A stretch of DNA of 33,714 nt from a virus: positions 1-33,714 of the IMG/VR virus record IMGVR_UViG_3300009788_000223; one strand, given 5' to 3'. Below are positions 1-6,675 of this stretch, piece by piece. The translations under genes and the position numbers were made by a program. Each line of letters begins with the position of its first letter. The first letter of the stretch is position 1. The notes under the pieces were generated by a model, which was given only the letters and a program-made list of their open reading frames with translations, had not been told where the DNA came from and ran no database searches.

Positions 1-1
1 A

Positions 2-838
2 GCATTCTCCGAAGCCTCAGTAAATGTAGTCTGGATTGATGGAGCTGGTACTGGCCTTCTACATCGAGGTACTATCAACGATCCCCTTGCTTCAACTGTA
101 TTTGGTCTATCCGATGTAGTAGACTTCCCATTTAAATCTTTTGGCTTCGGTAATGCTAATGATGAGAATTGTTGCCTAATTCAAACTAAAGGTGGCCGTC
201 TAGAAGGTCTAACTCGTCGTCAAGGTGTAGAAACTCGTATAATCCTAGATGATAAATTTGATAAATACATTGCAGCATCATCTAATGGTGTTGGTGAACG
301 TGTCTGGATGGTACAGTGGACTTCACACGTAGCAATATTCCTTTGTAGTCCTACCTATCAATCTGAAACTCCAGACCTCTTAGGCTCAATAAGTATAACT
401 CTAGACGCACCTAATGAAGATCCAGCAGTTCCTATTTGGCCCTTAGAAATTCAAGCTAACAACTACTTAGGCTCCCAAGCTAGTGCAGTAATGTCCTGGA
501 TTGAATATCAATCCGCTCATAACGACACCATAACCGATCAAGTAGATGATTTCACTCACTTCAACGGTCGAACTACTGATGTAATTATGCAAGCTGCTTT
601 ACCTGGACTTATATACCGAGGATTCTCTGTGGCTGAATCAGCATCTACTCCCGCTGTAGCATCTTTTACTATCCGTCATGGAGCGGATACAAATGAGAGA
701 ATTATAGAAGAAATCAATCTAGTAGCTAATGAATCTGGAGGACTTATCCGTAACGTAGCCTGTCCAATGGGTATATTCTTAGAAGCAGTATCTGGACAAA
801 TAGATATCACAGTCTTCTGGGCAAAGCAGGCATTATGA
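2..838 (+). CDS. Virion structural protein, 5'-truncated
   Basis: The frame is open from base 2 to the TGA at 836-838, giving 278 residues, so the real start lies outside the window. An internal ATG at 308 exists, but the 102 codons before it are open and read like protein, so it is probably not the start. The last 40 residues form a beta-rich end (…CPMGIFLEAVSG.IDITVFW) of a kind seen in phage tail and decoration proteins. No catalytic motif is visible. The next gene starts in the 4-bp ATGA overlap at 835, so this gene is translationally coupled to the C1q-like genes and probably contributes to the same virion structure. The family is not identified. Confidence 0.7.
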   Translation, partial: AFSEASVNVVWIDGAGTGLLHRGTINDPLASTVFGLSDVVDFPFKSFGFGNANDENCCLIQTKGGRLEGLTRRQGVETRIILDDKFDKYIAASSNGVGERVWMVQWTSHVAIFLCSPTYQSETPDLLGSISITLDAPNEDPAVPIWPLEIQANNYLGSQASAVMSWIEYQSAHNDTITDQVDDFTHFNGRTTDVIMQAALPGLIYRGFSVAESASTPAVASFTIRHGADTNERIIEEINLVANESGGLIRNVACPMGIFLEAVSGQIDITVFWAKQAL

Positions 839-1302
839 CAATGGTAGGGAGTCTGGGAGTTGGAGTCGCCCTTGCACCTGCTATAGGTTGTCGAATAACT
901 GATAGTGGTAATACTTCAATAACTAATAATTCAGCAACTATATTTGCTTTTGATACTGAACGTTTTGACACTGATACAATGCATGACCCATGTGATAATA
1001 CTAAGATAACCGTACCCTCTGATGGAATCTATGCTGTATACGCATGTATCTTCTGGGCTTTTAACAACAGCGGCTATCGACGTATGGGAATACGTGTAAA
1101 TGGTACTACTTTCATATCCTCCCGAGCAGTAGCTCAAACACTCCTAGGTAGTACAGGTAATCGTCTTTGTATGACTTCAATCTGGCTTGCTGATGCTTGT
1201 GATTATTTTGAACTTGAAGTATTTCAAAACTCCGGAGTAAGTCTTAATGTACTTAAATCAGCCGACTTCTCACCTGAATTTTCAGTAATAAAGGTCAACT
1301 AA
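835..1302 (+). CDS. C1q/TNF-like jelly-roll virion protein, copy 1
   Basis: This 155-residue protein consists of a single C1q-like beta-jelly-roll. Its order of motifs is typical of that fold: an FDTERFDTD stretch followed by MHDPC, then an 'ITVPSDGIYAVYA' strand, an R-x-x-x-I-R-V-N-G strand, an 'L.DACDYFEL.VFQNSG' strand, and a final hydrophobic strand. Such domains trimerise and are known from phage fibre tips and receptor-binding proteins. Here the domain stands alone, without a fibre shaft. The next two genes are clear paralogues (shared IGCR/IGCH near the N-terminus, MHDPC in the middle). It overlaps its neighbours by 4 bp and 1 bp. A role as adhesin or capsid/tail decoration is inferred. 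Confidence 0.72.
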   Translation: MTMVGSLGVGVALAPAIGCRITDSGNTSITNNSATIFAFDTERFDTDTMHDPCDNTKITVPSDGIYAVYACIFWAFNNSGYRRMGIRVNGTTFISSRAVAQTLLGSTGNRLCMTSIWLADACDYFELEVFQNSGVSLNVLKSADFSPEFSVIKVN

Positions 1303-1790
1303 TGCCACTATCACCAAGTTTTGGTGGATCAAATGCTGCATCAATAGCAGATTCAAACATAGGTTGCCGTGTAAGACATACATCAAATCAAGATATAACA
1401 GCCGACACTGACACAGTAATGGAATTTGATGCAGAAACCTTCGATAACGATTCCATGCATGACCCATGTGGACTAGATCAAAGAATAACCATTAATACTC
1501 CAGGTAAATATTTATTTTTCATAACTATCCTCTGGCAACAAGAAACTTCTGGGAGTCGAGAAGTACAATTCCGTCTAAATGGAGCCTGTGGAGATATAGT
1601 TGCAGCATCTAAAGAACAGTTTATAACTTCAGTTGGAAACAGACAGAATCTCTCAGTAGTCTGGGACTGCATATCGGGTGACTATATGGAAGTAATAGTT
1701 TATCAAGATTCAGCATGTTGTATTGATTTATTCGTTTCCCAGCAATCTGAATGGGCATCTAGATTTGCAGCAGCTTTAATAAGCCTATGA
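1302..1790 (+). CDS. C1q/TNF-like jelly-roll virion protein, copy 2
   Basis: This 162-residue paralogue of the flanking genes carries the same landmarks: IGCRV near the N-terminus, FDAETFDND then MHDPC, 'ITINTPGKYLFFITILW', 'VQFRLNG', 'WDCISGDYMEVIVYQDS'. It starts in the TAATG junction with copy 1 and ends in an ATGA overlap with copy 3, so the three are one translational unit. The C-terminal strand is more Cys- and Ala-rich (SACCIDLF) than in its sisters, and the receptor-facing loops differ most. Assignment rests on fold-pattern recognition, so the C1q/TNF class is inferred. Function as adhesin or decoration is a further inference. Confidence 0.7.
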   Translation: MPLSPSFGGSNAASIADSNIGCRVRHTSNQDITADTDTVMEFDAETFDNDSMHDPCGLDQRITINTPGKYLFFITILWQQETSGSREVQFRLNGACGDIVAASKEQFITSVGNRQNLSVVWDCISGDYMEVIVYQDSACCIDLFVSQQSEWASRFAAALISL

Positions 1791-2260
1791 TATCTAGAAG
1801 TTTTGGTTCAACCGGCCTTCGTGAAACTATTGGTTGTCATTTAACTGACGGTGGTTGTGGTCAAACAATTACAACTAGTACTGCAACTACTGTAACCTTT
1901 GATACTGAGCGATACGATACTGACTCAATGCATGATCCATGCTGTAATCCTGACCGCATTACAATAAACACAGCAGGTAAATACATCTTCCATGTTAATA
2001 TCTCATGGGGAAGTAATTCATCTCGGGAAAGATATGTAAGCATTAGACTTAATGGTGGAGTTTTTATAGTTTCAGAACTTGCTGAAGCTCCAGCCGGTGC
2101 AATTACTCCAAACTCAAATCAAAACATCTATACAGTCTGGGATTGCGCCGCTGATGATTATTTTGAGGTTCGTGTCTTCCAAACATCTGGTGGAAACTTG
2201 GACATCCTTAATGTAGATAAATACTCCCCTGAATTCTCAGCTATACTAATAGGAACTTAG
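1787..2260 (+). CDS. C1q/TNF-like jelly-roll virion protein, copy 3
   Basis: This 157-residue protein is the third tandem copy. Landmarks are IGCHL, an FDTERYDTD stretch then MHDPC, 'ITINTAGKYIFHVNISW', 'VSIRLNGGVFIVSE', 'VWDCAADDYFEVRVFQTSGG'. It starts in the 4-bp overlap with copy 2. After its stop an AGGAG site serves the next gene at 2269. It looks closer to copy 1 in the central DTER.DTD.MHDPC segment and closer to copy 2 in the ITINT.GKY strand, which fits successive duplication, possibly with gene conversion. It probably assembles as a homotrimer or heterotrimer with its sisters. Confidence 0.7.
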   Translation: MISRSFGSTGLRETIGCHLTDGGCGQTITTSTATTVTFDTERYDTDSMHDPCCNPDRITINTAGKYIFHVNISWGSNSSRERYVSIRLNGGVFIVSELAEAPAGAITPNSNQNIYTVWDCAADDYFEVRVFQTSGGNLDILNVDKYSPEFSAILIGT

Positions 2261-2268
2261 GAGTAACT

Positions 2269-4827
2269 ATGGGTACTGATAATCTTGTAACCATCCGAAC
2301 AGCTGTTCGTGCAGAACTCGCAGACGTATCCATTACAGGCACTCATGATGGCTGTGCTAGTGATGCTATCCTCACAGATTCAGCGGGTAACTTCATAGAA
2401 CGTGGTGTACAAATTGGTGATACCATAATCAACGACACTGATGGTTCTGTATCAACTATCGTGTCCTTCACTGCTACTACAATCACAGCTCCATTAGCTG
2501 GTGGAACTGAAGATGACTGGGATGTGGGGGATGTATATGTGATTCAGAAATTCACCACTGATATCATCGACCAGGCAGTATCAGAAGTAGTCTCAGATAT
2601 TTCTCGCCTTGCACCTAGAGAATTATTACATATTGAAGTTTTACATACTCGAACTGTAACTGCTGAAGTTGTAATAGCTAATTCTGATATCTGGGTAAAT
2701 CTTGCAAATAAACCTATTGAAACTCAAAGCACAGTCATAATTACTGACTCAGGTGCAACTGTTACCTATGTTGAATACACCGACTATATAATAGACTATA
2801 CTCAAGGTCGAATCCAAGTCCTCTCAACAGGCTCTATATGTGACTGTGATAGTCTACGCGCAACTTATGAAAAATCCCTCAAAGGAATCGATATATCCTC
2901 AATCACTGATCTAATCAGTATAGAGCGTGTAGAGTATTATCCAACTGGTGGTACTATGGTTCAAAACTTTGAATCGTGGTCCAGATGGGGGGATATACTT
3001 TGGTTAAATTCTAAGCAAGGTAATACTCAAACTAATCTTGCTGAAAACGATTACATATACATCTGGTATAAAGCCGAGCATACTAAACCAAGTGCCTCCA
3101 CTGCAGGTTCCCATCCAGCTTTTCTTGATGATGTAGTAGTAAAAGGAGCAGTTGCATACTCCCTATTCTCCAAACACCGAGAGCGTAACCTACAAGCACT
3201 CACCTATCACGCCTTATCAAGAAATGCTCTAGCTCAAGCTGATGCCGATCAAACTGATATTGATACATCTATAACTGCTGTTAATACTGCTTTAGATGCA
3301 ATGAATACAGCATTAGATTTAGTTAACACTCTAGCATCCACTCCCCTGGCTGATGCAGAACTTGCTCTTGACAGTAGTAAGGCTATAAATCTTCTACTAA
3401 ACTCCCTTGCTAACAGCCCTTATGCCGAAGCTGCATTAGCTCTTGATGTAATGAAGGTAACTCTAGATAAGGTTAATGATGTAAGTAAAGTTCCATTACT
3501 TGATGCTACAACTGCCGCTGCTGCGGCTAATACTGTATTGGATTTAATTGATCAACTAACAGTTGATGGTCCATTTTTTGACGCTGATACCGCCCTTGAT
3601 TCAGCTAAAGTAGCTCTTGCATTAACTGACGCTGCTGCTGATCCTTTATCTATTAGTATAACTGCATCAATCGATAACATGGAAACTATTCTTGCTCAGC
3701 TTGATATATTTGCTACTTGTCCACCTAATGTACTTGTAGATAATATTGAAACTACCCTTGATGCTGCTGCTGCTGAAACAGCAAAAGCATTTGCTATTCT
3801 GTCTAATGCAAATGTAACTGATATTGATGAACTAGTAAAAACAGCCATTAACCTAGCTAATAATATACTAAAAGCTTCTGGAGGAGTAGATCTTGCACTA
3901 GATAAAATTGAAGATCACCTAGAAACTGATACAATTGGAGTTGATGGTCAAGATTCAGCAGAAAATCAACTAGCCGCTGGTGACTCACTCATTAACGCTG
4001 TAAACACAGGTGCGGGAGTAGCTGAACTTTATGCTAAGTATGGAGAAGTACAAACTATAATTGCATCAGGGTTTAATACAGAAGCTAGACAGCGTATTGA
4101 TCAAAGCTTAGCTCTTCTTCAAGAAGCTAGTACAAGAATTGCTCAAAAACAAGTTAGCCTTTCAGAAGCTCAGGGTAATGTAAACACTGCTAACTCATAT
4201 AATAATGAGGCTGGACTTAGAATCCAATTCGTAGAAGCTCTTAGATCAGTAGGTGAAGCATATGGTCAAGCTGCTACTGAACGTAGAAATCAACTTCTCT
4301 CAATCCAATCAGCCGCAGCAGGATTTACTCAAGAAGCCGGTGGTAGGATTGCAATTGCTAGTAATATAACTAACGTAGCATTAGGATTTATCCAAGAATC
4401 CTCAGCTCGAATAGCTATTGCAGCTCAGCTCACACAAACTGCATCTGGATATGCTCAAGAATCCTCTAGCCATGTAGATATCGCTAATAGTATAATTCAG
4501 GTATCTAATGGATTTATCCAAGAATCAACTCAAAGAATCGCAATAGCCTCTCATATAGTCCAGGTAGGTATCGCCTACGGTCAAGAAGCAATTGCTCGGA
4601 CACAACTTATAGATCGTCAATTATCCCTAGGTAACTTATATATAAACCAATCTCGTGGATATTTAGAAACTGCTGATCGAGAAAATCAAAATGCTGACCG
4701 CTTCCTAACCGATGCAAGAGAACGTCACCGTGATTACTGGGATCATCTAACCAACCGAACTGAAATGGCAGCTAATCCCAGGGTGCAAACATCAAGTCGT
4801 CAGGCTACTCCACTCCAGAATCCTTAA
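2269..4827 (+). CDS. Connector-like N-terminus fused to long helical repeat shaft
   Basis: This 852-residue protein starts at an ATG preceded by AGGAG. Residues 1 to about 290 look like a phage head-tail connector or neck protein: an N-terminal helix (VTIRTAVRAEL), 'DIIDQAVSEVVSDISRLAPREL', a 'TDYIIDYTQGRIQVLS' strand pair, 'ISIERVEYYPTGG', and 'HPAFLDDVVVKGAVAYSLF'. Residues about 300-600 are Ala/Leu/Asp-rich helices with roughly 25-residue repeats, each beginning with proline (P359, P384, P409, P435, P459, P485). Residues 601-831 are eleven 21-residue (three-heptad) repeats, then a 21-residue polar tail. It is the last gene of the left module. A virion neck or fibre-shaft role is inferred; the shaft makes it much longer than ordinary connectors. 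Confidence 0.65.
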   Translation: MGTDNLVTIRTAVRAELADVSITGTHDGCASDAILTDSAGNFIERGVQIGDTIINDTDGSVSTIVSFTATTITAPLAGGTEDDWDVGDVYVIQKFTTDIIDQAVSEVVSDISRLAPRELLHIEVLHTRTVTAEVVIANSDIWVNLANKPIETQSTVIITDSGATVTYVEYTDYIIDYTQGRIQVLSTGSICDCDSLRATYEKSLKGIDISSITDLISIERVEYYPTGGTMVQNFESWSRWGDILWLNSKQGNTQTNLAENDYIYIWYKAEHTKPSASTAGSHPAFLDDVVVKGAVAYSLFSKHRERNLQALTYHALSRNALAQADADQTDIDTSITAVNTALDAMNTALDLVNTLASTPLADAELALDSSKAINLLLNSLANSPYAEAALALDVMKVTLDKVNDVSKVPLLDATTAAAAANTVLDLIDQLTVDGPFFDADTALDSAKVALALTDAAADPLSISITASIDNMETILAQLDIFATCPPNVLVDNIETTLDAAAAETAKAFAILSNANVTDIDELVKTAINLANNILKASGGVDLALDKIEDHLETDTIGVDGQDSAENQLAAGDSLINAVNTGAGVAELYAKYGEVQTIIASGFNTEARQRIDQSLALLQEASTRIAQKQVSLSEAQGNVNTANSYNNEAGLRIQFVEALRSVGEAYGQAATERRNQLLSIQSAAAGFTQEAGGRIAIASNITNVALGFIQESSARIAIAAQLTQTASGYAQESSSHVDIANSIIQVSNGFIQESTQRIAIASHIVQVGIAYGQEAIARTQLIDRQLSLGNLYINQSRGYLETADRENQNADRFLTDARERHRDYWDHLTNRTEMAANPRVQTSSRQATPLQNP
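3343..3800 (+). repeat. About 25-residue proline-led coding repeats
   Basis: Within the 852-residue protein, helices start with proline at residues 359, 384, 409, 435, 459 and 485. Each is followed by an Ala-rich, Asp/Leu-containing helix (for example PLADAELALDSSKA, PYAEAALALDVMKV, PFFDADTALDSAKV). Spacing is 24-26 residues. The register weakens after residue 510. Confidence 0.6.
4069..4761 (+). repeat. Eleven 21-residue (63-bp) heptad repeats
   Basis: Residues 601-831 of the 852-residue protein divide exactly into eleven units of 21 residues without any gap. The best conserved units read G-[FY]-x-Q-E-[SA]-x-x-R-I-A-I-A followed by a variable half (GFTQEAGGRIAIA, GFIQESSARIAIA, GFIQESTQRIAIA). 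A period of 21 equals three heptads, so a continuous parallel coiled coil or helical bundle is expected. Flanking units are diverged but keep length and the Q/E-A positions. Confidence 0.8.
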
Positions 4828-4889
4828 TCACAAAACATTAAATTTAGAATTATTAAACCACATATAATACCTATAAAAGCTCCAATCAT
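4824..4889 (-). CDS. Candidate 21-residue membrane microprotein
   Basis: An ATG at 4889 opens a 21-residue frame made almost entirely of hydrophobic residues (MIGAFIGIICGLIIL then a short end ending in Asp), enough for one membrane span. Its TAA overlaps, on the opposite strand, the TAA of the 852-residue gene. It lies just downstream of the interrupted zinc-finger gene at the end of the minus-strand operon. No good SD is seen within 12 bases of the ATG, so translation is uncertain. A second such frame exists at 13318-13392. Confidence 0.3.
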   Translation of the reverse strand: MIGAFIGIICGLIILNLMFCD

Positions 4890-4896
4890 ATCTAAT

Positions 4897-5235
4897 TTAT
4901 TCATTAGACTCCATAATCTTATAAACATACTTGGGCTGCTCTCTCTTCTGGGCAGCCTTTTTTCTTCTAGCTCGTGCAAGCTTAGAGTTATTACTTCGAG
5001 TGTGTAATTTATGCAAATCTTTCCAGTGCATTTTCTTATGTTTATCGGAGCAAAATTTTTGCCAAAATCTATTAGGGATAAACCTAGCCCTACAGTGAAA
5101 ATATAGTCAAGGTCGAGACTTCAATTCCTTATTAACTACACTTGGTCTACCTGGACCATCTCGGACTCTCACTTCTCCATCAAATACAAACGTGTACCAC
5201 TTCTTTCCTACCTTATATTCAATTACTTTATTCAT
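4897..5235 (-). pseudogene. Zinc-finger-like small protein interrupted by in-frame TGA
   Basis: Starting at ATG 5235, which overlaps the stop of the upstream gene, a 42-codon frame runs to a TGA at 5107-5109. The same frame then continues open for 69 more codons to a TAA at 4897-4899. The part after the stop looks like real protein: HCRARFIPNRFWQKFCSDKH, followed by a Lys/Arg-rich tail. This resembles small phage zinc fingers of the form C-x-Y-C-x3-F-I-P…Q-x-F-C-S-x-x-C/H. The TGA lies close to where the first zinc cysteine is expected, so one base change from TGT or TGC could explain it. The downstream half has no convincing start of its own. It may be a decayed gene, a readthrough gene (the context is TGA-CTA) or a sequence error. 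Confidence 0.5.
4933..4963 (+). terminator. Rho-independent terminator of the left structural module
   Basis: The arms at 4933-4940 (GGGCTGCT) and 4951-4958 (GGCAGCCT) pair with a short CT-rich loop and are followed by a run of six T. It lies 106 bp after the stop of the 852-residue gene, oriented to stop plus-strand transcription. It sits inside the Lys/Arg-rich 3' part of the convergent interrupted minus-strand gene. Confidence 0.75.
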
Positions 5236-5605
5236 AACACTCTACATCTAGGGTATCTATACCTATACAATGTAATTTTTTTACCAATAATTGTTTACAA
5301 ATTAATTTTTTAATTGATGCTAATATTTGATTTTTTTCATCATTAGTTATTCCTAATAAATTAACTGGAGATTTAGCATATTCTAGTACTGGAAATCTTA
5401 AGGGTTTTCTCCGGTAATATATATTACCATTTTTAATAATCTCACCATATAATCTAACTTGACATTTAAATATATATTTATTAATCTTTGGAGGTTCTGA
5501 AGTATAAAATTGATATGATCTACTATAGGAATAAATATATCCAGGTCTACTGTAATGATATACTGGAACATCTAAAATTACTCTACCTTGACGTTTTATT
5601 ACCAT
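5228..5605 (-). CDS. Hypothetical protein, 125 residues
   Basis: The start at 5605 is supported by an AAGGA site about 8 bases upstream. The product is basic and aromatic-rich: Tyr is frequent in the first half (PVYHYSRPGYIYSYSRSYQF), and the second half has a hydrophobic helix around 'QILASIKKLICKQLLVKKL'. No catalytic or metal motif is seen. It is very AT-rich. It lies near the promoter-distal end of the minus-strand operon, and its end overlaps the next gene by 8 bp. I do not recognise the family. Confidence 0.6.
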   Translation of the reverse strand: MVIKRQGRVILDVPVYHYSRPGYIYSYSRSYQFYTSEPPKINKYIFKCQVRLYGEIIKNGNIYYRRKPLRFPVLEYAKSPVNLLGITNDEKNQILASIKKLICKQLLVKKLHCIGIDTLDVECYE

Positions 5606-5613
5606 CTTTTCCT

Positions 5614-5710
5614 TTATAATCCTATACTTACTAACATATTAATAATATCATCAGCAGTAAGATTTTTCGTATTTAAACTATTACTGATAATTAGGTAGTG
5701 TGTTACTCAT
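5614..5710 (-). pseudogene. Small reading frame broken by a frameshift
   Basis: An ATG at 5710, overlapping the stop of the upstream 62-residue gene, starts a frame that ends after nine codons (MSNTLPNYQ). A shift of one base just there continues into an open frame reading …NSLNTKNLTADDIINMLVSIGL to a TAA at 5614-5616, immediately before the SD of the next gene. The second half has no start codon of its own and looks like a normal small helical protein. This may be a broken gene, a sequencing indel, or chance. Confidence 0.25.
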
Positions 5711-5891
5711 ACTTACATCGCTCACAGTAAGTAATACTTATTATAACCTCTGTTTCATTTTTAATTAATAAAACTCTTTCATGTAGTTGCAGTGGTTGAT
5801 CTAACGCAAGACTATTCTCAATCCTATGATAACCCATAACACGATTAATATAATTCAACTTATGCCCTAGGAGCCAACACCTTATCCCCAT
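5703..5891 (-). CDS. Small zinc-binding phage protein, DUF1660-like
   Basis: This 62-residue protein has the layout of small phage DUF1660-type proteins: C-x-x-L-G-H near the N-terminus (C5, H10) and C-x-x-C at the end (C56, C59), together a likely zinc site. The start ATG at 5891 directly follows the TAG of the previous gene, and the upstream GAGGGTAAG serves as SD. The 5' end shares the ATGGGGATA start sequence found at two other genes here (see repeats). Function is unknown. Confidence 0.6.
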   Translation of the reverse strand: MGIRCWLLGHKLNYINRVMGYHRIENSLALDQPLQLHERVLLIKNETEVIISITYCERCKYE

Positions 5892-5903
5892 CTACTTACC
5901 CTC
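5883..5903 (-). repeat. Start-site repeat, copy 3
   Basis: On the minus strand this reads as SD plus start codon plus first codons, GAGGGTAAGTAGATGGGGATA. It matches copies at 6234-6254 and 6667-6687; the consensus is GARGGTRA-N2-AGATGGGGATA. It lies across the start of the 62-residue gene. Confidence 0.7.
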
Positions 5904-6242
5904 AATAATTTTATACCAATAATCTAATCTCATATTTAATAGCTCAGTTGATACTTGTGATACTTCTATACTAAGACTACTGATAATATCAGAAAGAGCT
6001 GTATGAGCTAATTGTTTTCTATCCTTTATATGTGCTTGTTTTAGTAAGTAAATTTTTTTATTCAAAGAAGATTTAAATTCTATCTCTTGTTGGTATAATA
6101 TTTTACCTTGATTCTCCATAAATATATCAATTTTATTGTAGTTATATAATTTACCTGTCTTATAGCCTTTCCTATACCCTTTATCATATGCTTGAACTCT
6201 AGATAGACCTTTTATTAAATCTTTTTTAGTGACTATCCCCAT
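5892..6242 (-). CDS. Hypothetical helical protein, 116 residues
   Basis: The start is chosen at ATG 6242 (MGIVTKKDLIKGLSR…), just after the stop of the HNH gene and behind an AAGGTGAAG SD. An in-frame ATG at 6272 would overlap the HNH gene by 26 bp and has no good SD. The N-terminal part is basic (QAYDKGYRKGYKTGKLYN). The rest is predicted helical, with many Lys, Ile and Leu residues, possibly a coiled coil. No motif was recognised. It probably followed the polymerase gene directly before the HNH gene was inserted. Confidence 0.6.
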   Translation of the reverse strand: MGIVTKKDLIKGLSRVQAYDKGYRKGYKTGKLYNYNKIDIFMENQGKILYQQEIEFKSSLNKKIYLLKQAHIKDRKQLAHTALSDIISSLSIEVSQVSTELLNMRLDYWYKIIEGK

Positions 6243-6254
6243 CTCTTCACCTTC
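6234..6254 (-). repeat. Start-site repeat, copy 2
   Basis: This copy reads GAAGGTGAAGAGATGGGGATA on the minus strand and spans the start of the 116-residue gene, immediately after the HNH endonuclease gene. It is almost identical to copy 1 at the start of the HNH gene, so the two copies flank the HNH frame as direct repeats. Confidence 0.75.
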
Positions 6255-6675
6255 GATATCTATTATATTCACTTATTCTATGACATGCTCGACAATGTCG
6301 ATGATTTCTAAGGTCAATATATGTATTTTCAACGTTATATTCATGTCCATGTGGGCAGTGAGTCTTAGATCGATGAAAAGCATTAATCTTTGTTGCGGCA
6401 TTACCTCTAATAACATTTTCTCGGTTAGTAACTAATTCCATATGATTAGTGTTATAACAAGCACGAGTTCTGCATAGATGATCTACTTGTAAATCTACAG
6501 GAATTTCTCCATACATATATTCATAAGCAACTCTATGAGTACTTCTTGCTTTACCCATAGCCCAGACTCTACCATATCCATTTGGAGCAATATGAAAAGG
6601 CCAAATTAAACAATTATTATCTAATTTTTCTAATTGTAAAATTAAGAAATTAAGTTGTGTTTGCTTTATCCCCAT
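6247..6675 (-). CDS. Free-standing HNH homing endonuclease, copy 1
   Basis: This 142-residue HNH_3-type endonuclease carries the family order: 'CLIWPF…NGYGRV', 'STHRVAYEYMYGEIP', 'QVDHLCRTRACYNTNHMELVTNREN' (D65, H66, N75, H78 in the HNH core), then a zinc-finger tail 'CPHGHEY…CRACHR' (C107, C128, C131). The family nicks or cuts DNA in phage genomes and spreads by copying itself into cut sites. Its ATG overlaps the last codons of the DNA polymerase gene by 10 bp, so it uses that gene's 3' end for its own SD. A second, related HNH gene is at 11339-11728. All expected active-site residues are present. Confidence 0.9.
   Translation of the reverse strand: MGIKQTQLNFLILQLEKLDNNCLIWPFHIAPNGYGRVWAMGKARSTHRVAYEYMYGEIPVDLQVDHLCRTRACYNTNHMELVTNRENVIRGNAATKINAFHRSKTHCPHGHEYNVENTYIDLRNHRHCRACHRISEYNRYRR

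Noticed and set aside
4069-4761. 63-bp periodicity as a CRISPR-like or satellite array
   Set aside because: The repeat is protein-level (21 residues in frame) with diverged DNA and no constant repeat-spacer order.
5073-5109. Selenocysteine insertion at the TGA with a SECIS-like hairpin at 5073-5092
   Set aside because: The 5-bp stem lacks a G at the start of its loop, no Sec machinery is seen, and simple mutation or readthrough explains the stop more easily.
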